This document shows, piece after piece, positions 46,532-54,961 of a stretch of DNA of 64,000 nucleotides. A program made the position numbers and the translations under genes. The DNA lies in NCBI GenBank assembly GCA_036279355.1, contig DASUJH010000007.1:62001-126000 (forward strand), written 5' to 3'. Position 1 is the stretch's first letter; the number at the start of each line of letters is the position of its first letter. The notes under the pieces were generated by a model. The model ran no database searches. It saw only the letters and a program-made list of their open reading frames with translations, and was not told the DNA's origin. Source of the stretch: Gemmatimonadales bacterium (lineage in GTDB: Bacteria > Gemmatimonadota > Gemmatimonadetes > Gemmatimonadales > GWC2-71-9).

Positions 46532-47793
46532 CAGGGCCGGGCCTCCCCGCCGGCCCGGGCCGCCTGCCCGGCGACGGCGAGCGCCCGGGCGCGGGCGCGC
46601 CGATCCGACCCGGCGAGCAGGAACCCGCGGTCGAGTCCCACGAACATCAGGAGCCCGAGCCCGAGGCTCACGACGGTGAGCACGATCGCCGTGGCCAGCG
46701 CGCTCGGGTGGGCGATCGCGCGCTCCGCCAGATACAGGGCGATGCAGACCACCATGATGTACGCCAGCGCGAGCGGCGTCAGCAGCTTCCAGCCGAGCGC
46801 CATGAGCTGGTCGTAGCGGAAGCGCGGCAATGTCCAGCGGATCCACATGACGAAGAAGATCCAGAACATCAGCTTGAGGAAAAACACGAACCCGGTGATG
46901 ACGGTGGCCAGTACGCTGCCGTGCTCGTCCCAGTGTATGAACGGAATATCCCAGCCGCCGAAAAAGATCGTCGTCACCATGGCCGCGACGGTCACCACGT
47001 TGGCGTACTCGGCGATGAAGAACATGGAGAACTTCATCGCGCTGTACTCGGTGTGGTAGCCCGCGATCAGCTCCGACTCCGCCTCCGGCAGGTCGAACGG
47101 CAGTCGGTTGGTTTCGGCGAAGCCCGACACGAGGAAGACGAAGAAGGAGAGAAAGAGCGGCAGCACGTACCAGAGCGACTCCTGCTGCGCCGCGATGATC
47201 CGCGAGAACGAGACGTCGCCGGCGAGCAGCAGCACCGGAATGAGGCTCAGGCCGAGGGCCACCTCGTAGGAGATGAGCTGGGCGCTCGCGCGGAGCCCGC
47301 CGAGCAGACTGTACTTGCTGTTCGACGCCCAGCCCGCGAGCGCGATGCCGTACACGCCGAGCGAGCCGACGGCGAGTACGAAGAGAAAACCCACCGGCAG
47401 GTCCGCCACCACCATCGGCATCGCGCCATGGTGCGCGATGCGGCCCAGGATCGGCACGGTGATGTCAAAGTCGAGCGGCAGCGGCGCCGCGAACGGGATT
47501 ACGGCCGAGAGCAGGAGCGCCGGGATGAACGCGAGCGCCGGCGCCAGCATGAAGAGCACCGGGCTCGCCTCGGACGGAAAGGTCTCCTCCTTGAGGATGT
47601 TCTTGAGGCCGTCGGCGGCGGGCTGCAAGAGTCCGCCGGGGCCCACCCGGTTCGGTCCCATCCGGTTCTGCATCCAGGCGGAAACCTTGCGCTCCATCAG
47701 CGTGAGCAGCGCCACGCCCACCATGACGACGGTGAAGACGAAGAGCATCTTGACGATGCTCAAGATCAGAAAAGCCTTCATCTCCGGCGTCAC
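46531..47793 (-). CDS. nuoH: NADH-quinone oxidoreductase subunit H
   Basis: 420 residues; eight or nine membrane helices. Conserved MERKVSAWMQNRMGPNRVGPGG and the acidic quinone-channel loop LPEAESELIAGYHTEYS. Gates the quinone chamber with NuoB and NuoD. GTG start overlaps the nuoG stop. The C-terminus carries about 40 extra, Ala/Arg-rich residues. Confidence 0.97.
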   Translation of the reverse strand: MTPEMKAFLILSIVKMLFVFTVVMVGVALLTLMERKVSAWMQNRMGPNRVGPGGLLQPAADGLKNILKEETFPSEASPVLFMLAPALAFIPALLLSAVIPFAAPLPLDFDITVPILGRIAHHGAMPMVVADLPVGFLFVLAVGSLGVYGIALAGWASNSKYSLLGGLRASAQLISYEVALGLSLIPVLLLAGDVSFSRIIAAQQESLWYVLPLFLSFFVFLVSGFAETNRLPFDLPEAESELIAGYHTEYSAMKFSMFFIAEYANVVTVAAMVTTIFFGGWDIPFIHWDEHGSVLATVITGFVFFLKLMFWIFFVMWIRWTLPRFRYDQLMALGWKLLTPLALAYIMVVCIALYLAERAIAHPSALATAIVLTVVSLGLGLLMFVGLDRGFLLAGSDRRARARALAVAGQAARAGGEARP

Positions 47794-49379
47794 CGCGCCG
47801 CCTCCGCACGACCGGCGAGCACGCGCCCCGTAAAGCCGAGGTCATCGCGAGTGATGCCGGCAAACACAGGCCAGCTCTCGCCCACGAGAACGAATGCCTC
47901 GTCGGCCGTGGACGGCGCCGAGGCATCAGGCCCCGGACCCGCCAGCACTTCGCCCGCGATCCACCAGGCGGGCCGCGCCATGCCCGGCTGTGCCTTGGCC
48001 TGATCGAAGCGCTGCGCGCGGCCATCGCGGTTCACGTAGGTGCCGTTCTCCTCGACCATGTTCGTGACCGGCAGCACGAGGTCCGCGGTCTGAAGCGCGT
48101 CGCCCGCCACGGTGCCCAGGAGCACCAGGGCGCCCGGAATGCCGGCCAGCGCCGCCAGGTCGTCGGGCGCGAGCGCGGCGTCGAGCACGATCACCACCGA
48201 GGCGCCGATGGCCGCGCGGAGCGCGCTCTGCCAGTCGCTGCCGTAACCCAGCAGCTCGGCGCCGACCAGGTTGGGCGCGCGCTCGCGGCGGAGTGCCAGG
48301 TCCGGGATGCCGGCCAGCGGCGCCTCCTCACCGAGCGGAACCTGCACCGCCGCCGTCACGCTTCGCCCCGCCACCAGACGGCGCACGAGCCCGAGCGACT
48401 CGACCGACGCGCGGCCACTCGCGAGGATCACCGCCGGGCCTGACGCGTCCTCGAGCAAGCGGCCGAACCGATCGAGCGCCGTGTCCCAGTCCACCGCGAC
48501 GTGGCGTTCGCCCTGGCGGCTGCTCTCGCGCACGAGCGGCGCCTCGATCCGGTCGCCCCGGTTCATCCAGCGGTAGTCCATCCGGCCATGATCGCACATG
48601 AAGTGGCGGTTCACCTCGAGGTTGGGGCGCGGCCGGAGCCGCACCACCACGCCGTCGCGCGTGTCCACGGTCATGTTGCACCCCTGGGTGCAGCCGGGGC
48701 AGACGCTCGCGGTCTTGTCCAGCTCCCAGGCGCGCGCCTTGTGCAGGAAATCCTTCGAGAGGAGCGAGCCCACGGGGCAGAGGTCCACCACGTTGCCGGC
48801 CCAGGGATGCTCGAGCGGCTGGCCGGGCGCGATCCCGATGTAGGCCCGGTCGCCGCGCTCGGAGACGTTGAGCACCGGGTCTTCGGCGACGCTCTCCATG
48901 AACCGAACGCAGCGGGTGCAGAGGATGCAGCGGTTGGGGACGTACAAGATGTCCGGCCCGAACGACTCCACCGGGTTGTAGCGCTTGGCGTACTCGGCGT
49001 ACCGGGTGCCGGCGCGGCCCTCCTGAAAGACGTAGTCCTGCAGCTCGCACTCGCCGGCCTGGTCGCAGATGGGGCAGTCGAGCGGGTGATTGATGAGCAG
49101 CAACTCGAGCACGCCCTGGCGCGCCTCCCTGGCCCGCTCGCTCTCGACGTGCACCACCTGCCCTTCCGTCACCGCCGTGACGCACGCCGGCATCAGTTTG
49201 GGCGCCTTCTCCACCTCGACCAGGCACATGCGGCATACCGCGGGCGACGGCAACGACGGGTGATAGCAGTAGTGCGGCACGAGCACGCCGGCGCGCTTGG
49301 CGGCCTCGATAATGGTCGTGCCCTTGGGCACCGCGACCGGCATCCCTTCGATCGTGACGTGGACCAGCTCGTCGGTCAT
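47790..49379 (-). CDS. nuoG: NADH-quinone oxidoreductase subunit G, short form
   Basis: 529 residues, much shorter than the 700-900 of many NuoG proteins. All iron-sulfur ligands are present: C38, C49, C52, C66 for [2Fe-2S]; H98, C102, C105, C111; C151, C154, C157, C201; and the optional N7 set C227, C230, C234, C262. The molybdopterin-like domain after residue 270 is reduced to about 260 residues but still has GDALQTADLVLPVTNMVEENGTYVNRDGR. GTGA overlap with nuoH shows the 3' end is natural. Confidence 0.95.
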   Translation of the reverse strand: MTDELVHVTIEGMPVAVPKGTTIIEAAKRAGVLVPHYCYHPSLPSPAVCRMCLVEVEKAPKLMPACVTAVTEGQVVHVESERAREARQGVLELLLINHPLDCPICDQAGECELQDYVFQEGRAGTRYAEYAKRYNPVESFGPDILYVPNRCILCTRCVRFMESVAEDPVLNVSERGDRAYIGIAPGQPLEHPWAGNVVDLCPVGSLLSKDFLHKARAWELDKTASVCPGCTQGCNMTVDTRDGVVVRLRPRPNLEVNRHFMCDHGRMDYRWMNRGDRIEAPLVRESSRQGERHVAVDWDTALDRFGRLLEDASGPAVILASGRASVESLGLVRRLVAGRSVTAAVQVPLGEEAPLAGIPDLALRRERAPNLVGAELLGYGSDWQSALRAAIGASVVIVLDAALAPDDLAALAGIPGALVLLGTVAGDALQTADLVLPVTNMVEENGTYVNRDGRAQRFDQAKAQPGMARPAWWIAGEVLAGPGPDASAPSTADEAFVLVGESWPVFAGITRDDLGFTGRVLAGRAEAAR

Positions 49380-49388
49380 GCGGAGACC

Positions 49389-50693
49389 CTAGACGGCCGC
49401 GAGCGCCGGCTGCCGCGCCCGCGCGATGTAGGCCTCGAACTCGCCGCGGAACTTCTGGATGCCGCTCACCACCGGCGCGGCGCACGAGTCGCTCAGCACG
49501 CAGATCGTCTTGCCGGTCATGTTCTCCGAGAGGTCGAGCAGAAGCTGCAGGTCGTCGTCCTTGCCCTGGCCGGCGAGGATGCGCTCGAGAACCTTGGTGG
49601 TCCACGCCGTGCCCTCTCGGCATTGGGTACATTGGGCGCACGACTCGTGGGCGTAGAAGCGCGCGAGGCGCCAGATCTGGTACACCATGTCGGCCGAATC
49701 GTCCATCACGATCATTCCGCCGGAGCCGAGCATCGAGCCCTTGGCCACGACGCCCTCGTAGTCCATGATGCAGTCCTCGGCCTCGGCCGCCGTCATGATC
49801 GGCACGGAGGAGCCGCCCGGGATCACCGCCTTCAACGTCCGGCCTTCCGGCACGCCGCCGCACATGTCGAGCAGCGCCTTCATCGGCGTGCCCATCGTGA
49901 TCTCGTAGTTGCCCGGCCGCCGCACGTGACCGCACACGGAGATCAGCTTGGTCCCCGTGCTCTTGGGATTGCCGAGGCAGAGGGACTTGTACCACGCGCC
50001 GCCGCGCACGAGGATGTGCGGCACCGCGGCGAGCGTCTCCACGTTGTTGATCGTGGTGGGCATGCCGAACGCGCCGGCCTGCGCGGGATAAGGCGGCTTG
50101 ATCCGCGGGTTGCCCCGCTTTCCCTCGAGCGAGTTGAGCATCGCGGTCTCTTCGCCGCAGATATACGCACCCGCGCCCCGGTGCAGCACCATCTCGATGC
50201 GATGGCCGCTCCCGAAGACGTCGTCGCCGAGCGCGCCGTTGGCACGGGCCTCGGCCACCGCGGCCGCCATTACCCGGAGCGGCTCGGTGAACTCGCCGCG
50301 GATGTAGATGTAGCAGCGCTCCGCGCCGATGGCATACGCGGCGATGGCGCAGCCCTCGATCAGCGCGTGCGGCGTCCACCGCATGATCTCGCGGTCCTTG
50401 AACGTGCCCGGCTCCGATTCGTCGGCGTTGCACACGAGGAAATGCGGGCGACCATCCGCCTTGGGCATGAGCGACCACTTGAGGCCGGTCGGGAATCCGG
50501 CGCCGCCGCGGCCGCGGAGCCCCGAGCCCTTCACCTCCTCGACGATTGCCTCGGGCGCCATCCCGAGCGCTTTGCGCAGGCCCTCGTATCCGCCGCGCGC
50601 CACCCAGCCCGCGTAGGTGCGCGCGTCGGCGTCGCCGAAATACTTCGAGAGAATGACCGTCTCCCGGGGATCACTCGGGTGGGGAAAACCCAT
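49389..50693 (-). CDS. nuoF: NADH-quinone oxidoreductase subunit F
   Basis: 434 residues. Binds NADH and FMN and cluster N3. GRGGAGFPTG at 61-70 is the flavin/NADH site, ICGEETAMLNSLEG and CAQCTQCREGT near the C-terminus the N3 ligands. The ATG at 50693 overlaps the nuoE stop by one base (TGATG). Confidence 0.97.
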   Translation of the reverse strand: MGFPHPSDPRETVILSKYFGDADARTYAGWVARGGYEGLRKALGMAPEAIVEEVKGSGLRGRGGAGFPTGLKWSLMPKADGRPHFLVCNADESEPGTFKDREIMRWTPHALIEGCAIAAYAIGAERCYIYIRGEFTEPLRVMAAAVAEARANGALGDDVFGSGHRIEMVLHRGAGAYICGEETAMLNSLEGKRGNPRIKPPYPAQAGAFGMPTTINNVETLAAVPHILVRGGAWYKSLCLGNPKSTGTKLISVCGHVRRPGNYEITMGTPMKALLDMCGGVPEGRTLKAVIPGGSSVPIMTAAEAEDCIMDYEGVVAKGSMLGSGGMIVMDDSADMVYQIWRLARFYAHESCAQCTQCREGTAWTTKVLERILAGQGKDDDLQLLLDLSENMTGKTICVLSDSCAAPVVSGIQKFRGEFEAYIARARQPALAAV

Positions 50694-51247
50694 CAGGCGT
50701 ACCTCCGCACGATCTCCGGCACCCGCTCCGGCGTCACGCTCTCGATGAAGTCGTCGTCCACCATGATCGGCGTGGGGAAGCCGCAGGCGCCGAGGCACTC
50801 CACCTCGATCACGGTGAAGCGCCCGTCGGGGCTGGTGGCACCAAGCTCGCCGCAGCCGGTCGCCTCGAGCAGCGCATCGCGGGCAGCCTCGGCACCGCAG
50901 AGCCCGCAAGGCGACGTGGTGCACACCTGGACGAAATGCCGGCCGACGGGATGGGTGTGGTACATCGTGTAGAAGGTGACGACGCCCTTCACATACGCCG
51001 GGGTGAGGTCGAGCACATCCGCCACCTCGCCCACCGCCTCCTCGCTGATCCAGCCGCGCGCTTCCTGCACCATCCAGAGCGCCGGCAGGAGGCACGCCGC
51101 CTTGGTGGGATAGAGGGCAAGGAGCTGGTCCAGCCGCGCCCGCGCCTCGCCGGTGAAGACCGGCTCGTAGGGGGCCACGCCCGCGCCGGTCTCCGCCGAC
51201 ACCGCACCGGAATGCCGCCCGGACACCCGGGCGCCGTGCTGGCTCAT
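50693..51247 (-). CDS. nuoE: NADH-quinone oxidoreductase subunit E
   Basis: 184 residues, thioredoxin-like fold with a [2Fe-2S] cluster (N1a) bound by C109, C114, C151 and C155. The ATG overlaps the nuoD stop. The first 25 residues are a variable extension. Confidence 0.96.
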   Translation of the reverse strand: MSQHGARVSGRHSGAVSAETGAGVAPYEPVFTGEARARLDQLLALYPTKAACLLPALWMVQEARGWISEEAVGEVADVLDLTPAYVKGVVTFYTMYHTHPVGRHFVQVCTTSPCGLCGAEAARDALLEATGCGELGATSPDGRFTVIEVECLGACGFPTPIMVDDDFIESVTPERVPEIVRRYA

Positions 51248-52563
51248 CGATCCACCTCTCCCATGACGATGTCAACGCTCGCGTTGATCGCGATCACGTC
51301 GGACAGGAGCGCGCCCGCGCAGAGTCTGGGCAGGCACGACAGGTTGATGAATGACGGCGGGCGGATGCGCCAACGGACCGGCTTGGCGGTGCCGTCCGAG
51401 ACAAAGTAGTAGCCCAGCTCGCCCTTCGGATTTTCGATCCCCATGTACGCTTCGCCGACCGGCGGCTTCACCCCCTCCATCACCTGCTTGAAGTGGTAGA
51501 TCATCGCCTCCATGTCGCTCATTGCACGGCTCTTGGGGGGCAGGATCACGCGGGGGTCGTCCACGTTGAGCGGCGCGCCCTTGAGCCGCTCGAGCCGATC
51601 GAGCGCCTGCTCCAGAAGGCGGGTGGCCTGCCACATCTCCTCGAGCCGCACCCGGTAGCGGTCGTAAATGTCGCCGTGCTCGCCGATGGCGACGTCGAAG
51701 TCGTAGGTCTCGTAGTCGAGGTACGGCCGGTCCTTCCGCACGTCGTAGGGGACGCCGCTCGCACGGAGCATCGGCCCCGAGAGCGAATAGTTGATCGCAT
51801 CGTCCGCCGAGATGACACCCACGCCCTGGGTGCGGCCGCACCAGATGGCGTTTCGGGTGAACATGGTGTCCACCTCGGTCAACGTGCTCGGAAACGTGCG
51901 GCAGAACTCGCGCAGTCCGTCGGTCCAGCCGTCGGGCACGTCGGCCATCATGCCGCCGACGCGGGTCACGCTGGTGGTGAGCCGAGCCCCGGTCCAAGCC
52001 TCCTGCAGGTTGTAGATGCGCTCCCGCTCCTGGAACGACCAGAGGAACGGGGTGAACGCGCCCAGATCGATGCCCGTGGTGCCGAGCCAGACGAGGTGCG
52101 AAATGATCCGGCTCATCTCGCAGGCGATGACGCGGAGCACCCGGCACCGCTCGGTCACCTCGATCCCCATGAGCTTCTCCGCCGCGAGCGCCAGGCAGAC
52201 GTTGTTCGCCATCGGGCTCAGATAATCGGTGCGGTCGGTGAGCGGGATGATCTGATTGTAGTGCCGGTACTCCCCGAGCTTCTCGAAGCCCGAGTGGAGA
52301 TAGCCGATGTGCGGAATGACCCGCAGCACCGTCTCGCCCTCGAGCTCGATCACGAGCCGCAGCACGCCGTGGGTCGCCGGGTGCTGCGGCCCGATGTTCA
52401 CCAGCATGTGCTCGGCGCCGAAGTTCTCGTCGAAGTGCCCCGGCGCGCGATGCTCGTTCGTCTTTCGGCCACCCACGCCCAGGGGGAGCTGCACGGTGCG
52501 GCCGTCGGCGTCGAGGCCGGGGGTGCTGAGCGCGTACTCGACGGTGCGGAGGCGGTTGCTCAT
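51244..52563 (-). CDS. nuoD: NADH-quinone oxidoreductase subunit D
   Basis: 439 residues, 49-kDa type, separate from NuoC. Contains NIGPQHPATHGVLRL, in which the quinone-head His lies, and ESPKGE-like ENPKGELGYYFVSDG. The start overlaps the nuoC stop by 4 bp. Residues 1-45 form an N-terminal extension beyond the usual beginning. Confidence 0.97.
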   Translation of the reverse strand: MSNRLRTVEYALSTPGLDADGRTVQLPLGVGGRKTNEHRAPGHFDENFGAEHMLVNIGPQHPATHGVLRLVIELEGETVLRVIPHIGYLHSGFEKLGEYRHYNQIIPLTDRTDYLSPMANNVCLALAAEKLMGIEVTERCRVLRVIACEMSRIISHLVWLGTTGIDLGAFTPFLWSFQERERIYNLQEAWTGARLTTSVTRVGGMMADVPDGWTDGLREFCRTFPSTLTEVDTMFTRNAIWCGRTQGVGVISADDAINYSLSGPMLRASGVPYDVRKDRPYLDYETYDFDVAIGEHGDIYDRYRVRLEEMWQATRLLEQALDRLERLKGAPLNVDDPRVILPPKSRAMSDMEAMIYHFKQVMEGVKPPVGEAYMGIENPKGELGYYFVSDGTAKPVRWRIRPPSFINLSCLPRLCAGALLSDVIAINASVDIVMGEVDR

Positions 52564-53192
52564 CGCAGATACCCCCGCTCACCGCGTTGCAGGCGCTCGC
52601 GCATGTCGCGCGGCAGCTCGTGGAACGCCTCGGCGATCGACAGCTCCTCGAGCGAATAGTGGGCCTCGGGATTCGAGGCGAGCGCCTGTCGGGTCTGCTC
52701 GGCGCGGCTCATGTGGCCCCGCAGCGGAAAATCCTTCCGGAGCGGGTAGCCCTCAGCGTAGGTCTCCCACATGAGGATGCGGCGGAGATCGGGGTGGCCC
52801 GCAAAGACGACCCCGAACATGTCGTACACTTCGCGCTCCAGCCAATCCGCTCCGCGCCAGAGATCGTAGACCGAGCGGACCTCGAGCGGCGCGCGCTTGT
52901 CGAGCGCCACCTTCACTCGGAGGTCCGCGCGGCGCTCGAGCGCACGGAGCTGGTACACCACCTCGAGCGGGCGCTCGGGGTCGCGATAGTCCACGGCGGT
53001 CACGTCGGTGAGGTAGTCGAAGCGCTGGCCCGGCGTGTCGCGGAGCCACGCGAGAATGTCGTGCGCACGCTCGCGCGAGACGTACACGATCGTGTCGCCG
53101 CAGGAGACGAGCGCCCGCTCGACCGCATCGCCGAACGCCTCGTGCAGCGCGGGGACGCTCGGCTGGAGGGTGCCGGACGCGACCGCGCTCAC
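52560..53192 (-). CDS. nuoC: NADH-quinone oxidoreductase subunit C
   Basis: 210 residues, 30-kDa subunit. Core [19 protein letters not shown] and [25 protein letters not shown], then [11 protein letters not shown]. It has a C-terminal extension of about 35 residues after the usual end. Overlaps nuoB and nuoD by 4 bp. Confidence 0.96.
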   Translation of the reverse strand: MSAVASGTLQPSVPALHEAFGDAVERALVSCGDTIVYVSRERAHDILAWLRDTPGQRFDYLTDVTAVDYRDPERPLEVVYQLRALERRADLRVKVALDKRAPLEVRSVYDLWRGADWLEREVYDMFGVVFAGHPDLRRILMWETYAEGYPLRKDFPLRGHMSRAEQTRQALASNPEAHYSLEELSIAEAFHELPRDMRERLQRGERGYLR

Positions 53193-53836
53193 CCGCCCGA
53201 CCTCGTCTGCTGCACCGAGTTGCCGAATGGCTCCGACAGCTCGTCCACCCGCTCGGGCGGCAGGAAAAGTCCCGATGGACCCACCAGCCGCTCCTCGCGC
53301 AGCGTGTCGTCGGTGAAGCTCTCGCCTCTGATCTTCTTCTGCAGGAGCGTGATCCCGTAAATGAGCCCCTCGGGGCGCGGCGGACAGCCGGGCACGTACA
53401 CGTCCACCGGGATGATGGTGTCGATCCCCTGCACCATCGCGTAATTATCGAAGATGCCTCCCGACGACGCGCAGGCGCCCATCGAGATCGACCACTTGGG
53501 CTGGGGCATCTGGTCCCAGACCCGGCGAATCACCGGCGCCAGCTTGAACGGCAGCCGCCCCGCGCAGATCAGCACGTCGGCCTGGCGGGGCGAGAAGCTC
53601 ATCCGCTCCATTCCGAAGCGCGCGATGTCGAAGCGGGCCGCGGCCGTGGCCATGAACTCGATGGCGCAGCAGGCGGTGCCGAACGGCATCGGCCATAGGG
53701 AATTCGAGCGGGCCCAGTTGCTGAGAAAGTCGAGCGTCGTCGTCACGTAGTTGGGCGAGACGGCGGAGAGCTCGGCCTGGCCGTTCGGCGCGTGACCGCC
53801 TGGCGCCACGCCGCCCGGCGGGACGGTCAGTCCCAC
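53189..53836 (-). CDS. nuoB: NADH-quinone oxidoreductase subunit B
   Basis: 215 residues. Binds the terminal cluster N2 through C56, C57, C122 and C151 ([28 protein letters not shown]). It overlaps the nuoA end by 10 bp. The C-terminus is about 40 residues longer than needed for the fold. Confidence 0.97.
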   Translation of the reverse strand: MGLTVPPGGVAPGGHAPNGQAELSAVSPNYVTTTLDFLSNWARSNSLWPMPFGTACCAIEFMATAAARFDIARFGMERMSFSPRQADVLICAGRLPFKLAPVIRRVWDQMPQPKWSISMGACASSGGIFDNYAMVQGIDTIIPVDVYVPGCPPRPEGLIYGITLLQKKIRGESFTDDTLREERLVGPSGLFLPPERVDELSEPFGNSVQQTRSGG

Positions 53837-54207
53837 TGGAGTGCCCCCCGCTTCCAGATGTAGACGTAGCCCACCGCGAGGATCGCCATGAAGACGAGCA
53901 TATCGACGATCACGATGCCCGGGTCGAGCCCGAACCCGCCGTGGCTCGCGCCGAAGAACGCCACGGCCCAGGGCACCAGGAAGATGACCTCGATGTCGAA
54001 GATGATGAACAGCATCGCGATGAGGTAGAACTTCACCGAAAAGCGCTCGCGCGCGTCGCCCAGCGGCGGCATGCCCGATTCGTAAGGAGCGATCTTCGTG
54101 GGAGTACGCCGGTAGGTGGAGAGGACGTGCGAGACCGCCAGCATCATGATCGCGTTGCCGACGACGAAGGCGATCAGGAGCAAAATCGGAATGTAGGGGA
54201 GCAGCAT
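53827..54207 (-). CDS. nuoA: NADH-quinone oxidoreductase subunit A
   Basis: 126 residues, three membrane helices. Conserved [40 protein letters not shown] holds the acidic residues of the family. First gene of the complete nuoA-nuoN operon, which continues without any gap above 11 bp. A 16-bp inverted repeat lies 9 bp before the ATG. Confidence 0.97.
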   Translation of the reverse strand: MLLPYIPILLLIAFVVGNAIMMLAVSHVLSTYRRTPTKIAPYESGMPPLGDARERFSVKFYLIAMLFIIFDIEVIFLVPWAVAFFGASHGGFGLDPGIVIVDMLVFMAILAVGYVYIWKRGALQWD

Positions 54208-54357
54208 AGGCAGCTCGTGAAAGTTTTCACGTGACGGTAAAGGAAAAGGTAAGCGGGCCGCTGGTGCACTTCAACCCTGGGTGGGAGGGTGATAATATTG
54301 GCGGCACGCGGGGTTAGGCAGCGCCCTTACCGCCTCCTCTATACGCCGATCATCTCC
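54208..54357. promoter_or_regulatory. Divergent promoter region, nuo operon and dcd
   Basis: The 150-bp gap between two divergent genes. For nuo (minus strand), TTGAAG (54269-54274) and TACCTT (54246-54251) are 17 bp apart. For dcd (plus), GATAAT (54291-54296) is a good -10 box but has only a poor -35. The two promoters overlap, so the genes may compete for polymerase. The matches are modest. Confidence 0.4.
54216..54231. promoter_or_regulatory. Inverted repeat in the nuoA leader
   Basis: CGTGAAAGTTTTCACG, two 7-bp arms with a 2-bp centre, 9 bp before the nuoA ATG and downstream of its candidate promoter. The form fits a dimeric repressor operator, or a short hairpin covering the ribosome site. 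No regulator gene is adjacent to point to a protein. Confidence 0.4.
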
Positions 54358-54936
54358 ATGTCCATCAAGTCCGATAAGTGGATCCGCCGGATGGCAGTTG
54401 AACACGGGATGATCGAGCCTTTCGTCCAAGGTCAGGTTCGCCAGTGTGACGAACAAGGCAGAAAAGTCATCTCTTACGGCGTCTCCTCCTACGGCTACGA
54501 CATGCGGGTGGCGCCGGAGTTCAAGATCTTCACCAACGTCCTGTCCGCCGTCGTTGACCCCAAGGCGTTCGACTCGCGCAGCTTCGTCGAGTTCGAGGGC
54601 GACGTGTGCATCGTGCCGCCCAACAGCTTCGCCCTCGCCCGCTCGGTCGAATATTTCCGGATTCCGCGCAACGTGCTCACCATCTGCGTGGGCAAGTCCA
54701 CCTACGCGCGCTGCGGCATCATCACCAACGTCACGCCGTTCGAGCCCGAGTGGGAGGGCTATGTCACCCTCGAGATCAGCAACACGACGCCGCTACCCGC
54801 GCGCGTCTACGCCAACGAGGGCATTTGCCAGGTGCTCTTCTTCGAGGCGGACGACGACGACATCTGCGAGCGCAGCTACCGCGACAAGCAGGGTAAGTAC
54901 CAGGGACAGATCGGCGTCACGCTGCCCAAGCTCTGA
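54358..54936 (+). CDS. dcd: dCTP deaminase
   Basis: 192 residues, the usual length. Deaminates dCTP to dUTP for dTMP synthesis. [31 protein letters not shown] holds the catalytic Glu and nucleotide-binding residues. The ATG at 54358 gives [13 protein letters not shown], the common start. It is divergent from nuo; the M1-type peptidase gene begins 25 bp after its stop. Confidence 0.95.
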   Translation: MSIKSDKWIRRMAVEHGMIEPFVQGQVRQCDEQGRKVISYGVSSYGYDMRVAPEFKIFTNVLSAVVDPKAFDSRSFVEFEGDVCIVPPNSFALARSVEYFRIPRNVLTICVGKSTYARCGIITNVTPFEPEWEGYVTLEISNTTPLPARVYANEGICQVLFFEADDDDICERSYRDKQGKYQGQIGVTLPKL

Positions 54937-54961
54937 CCACCCCACTCACCGGCTGTGTGAC

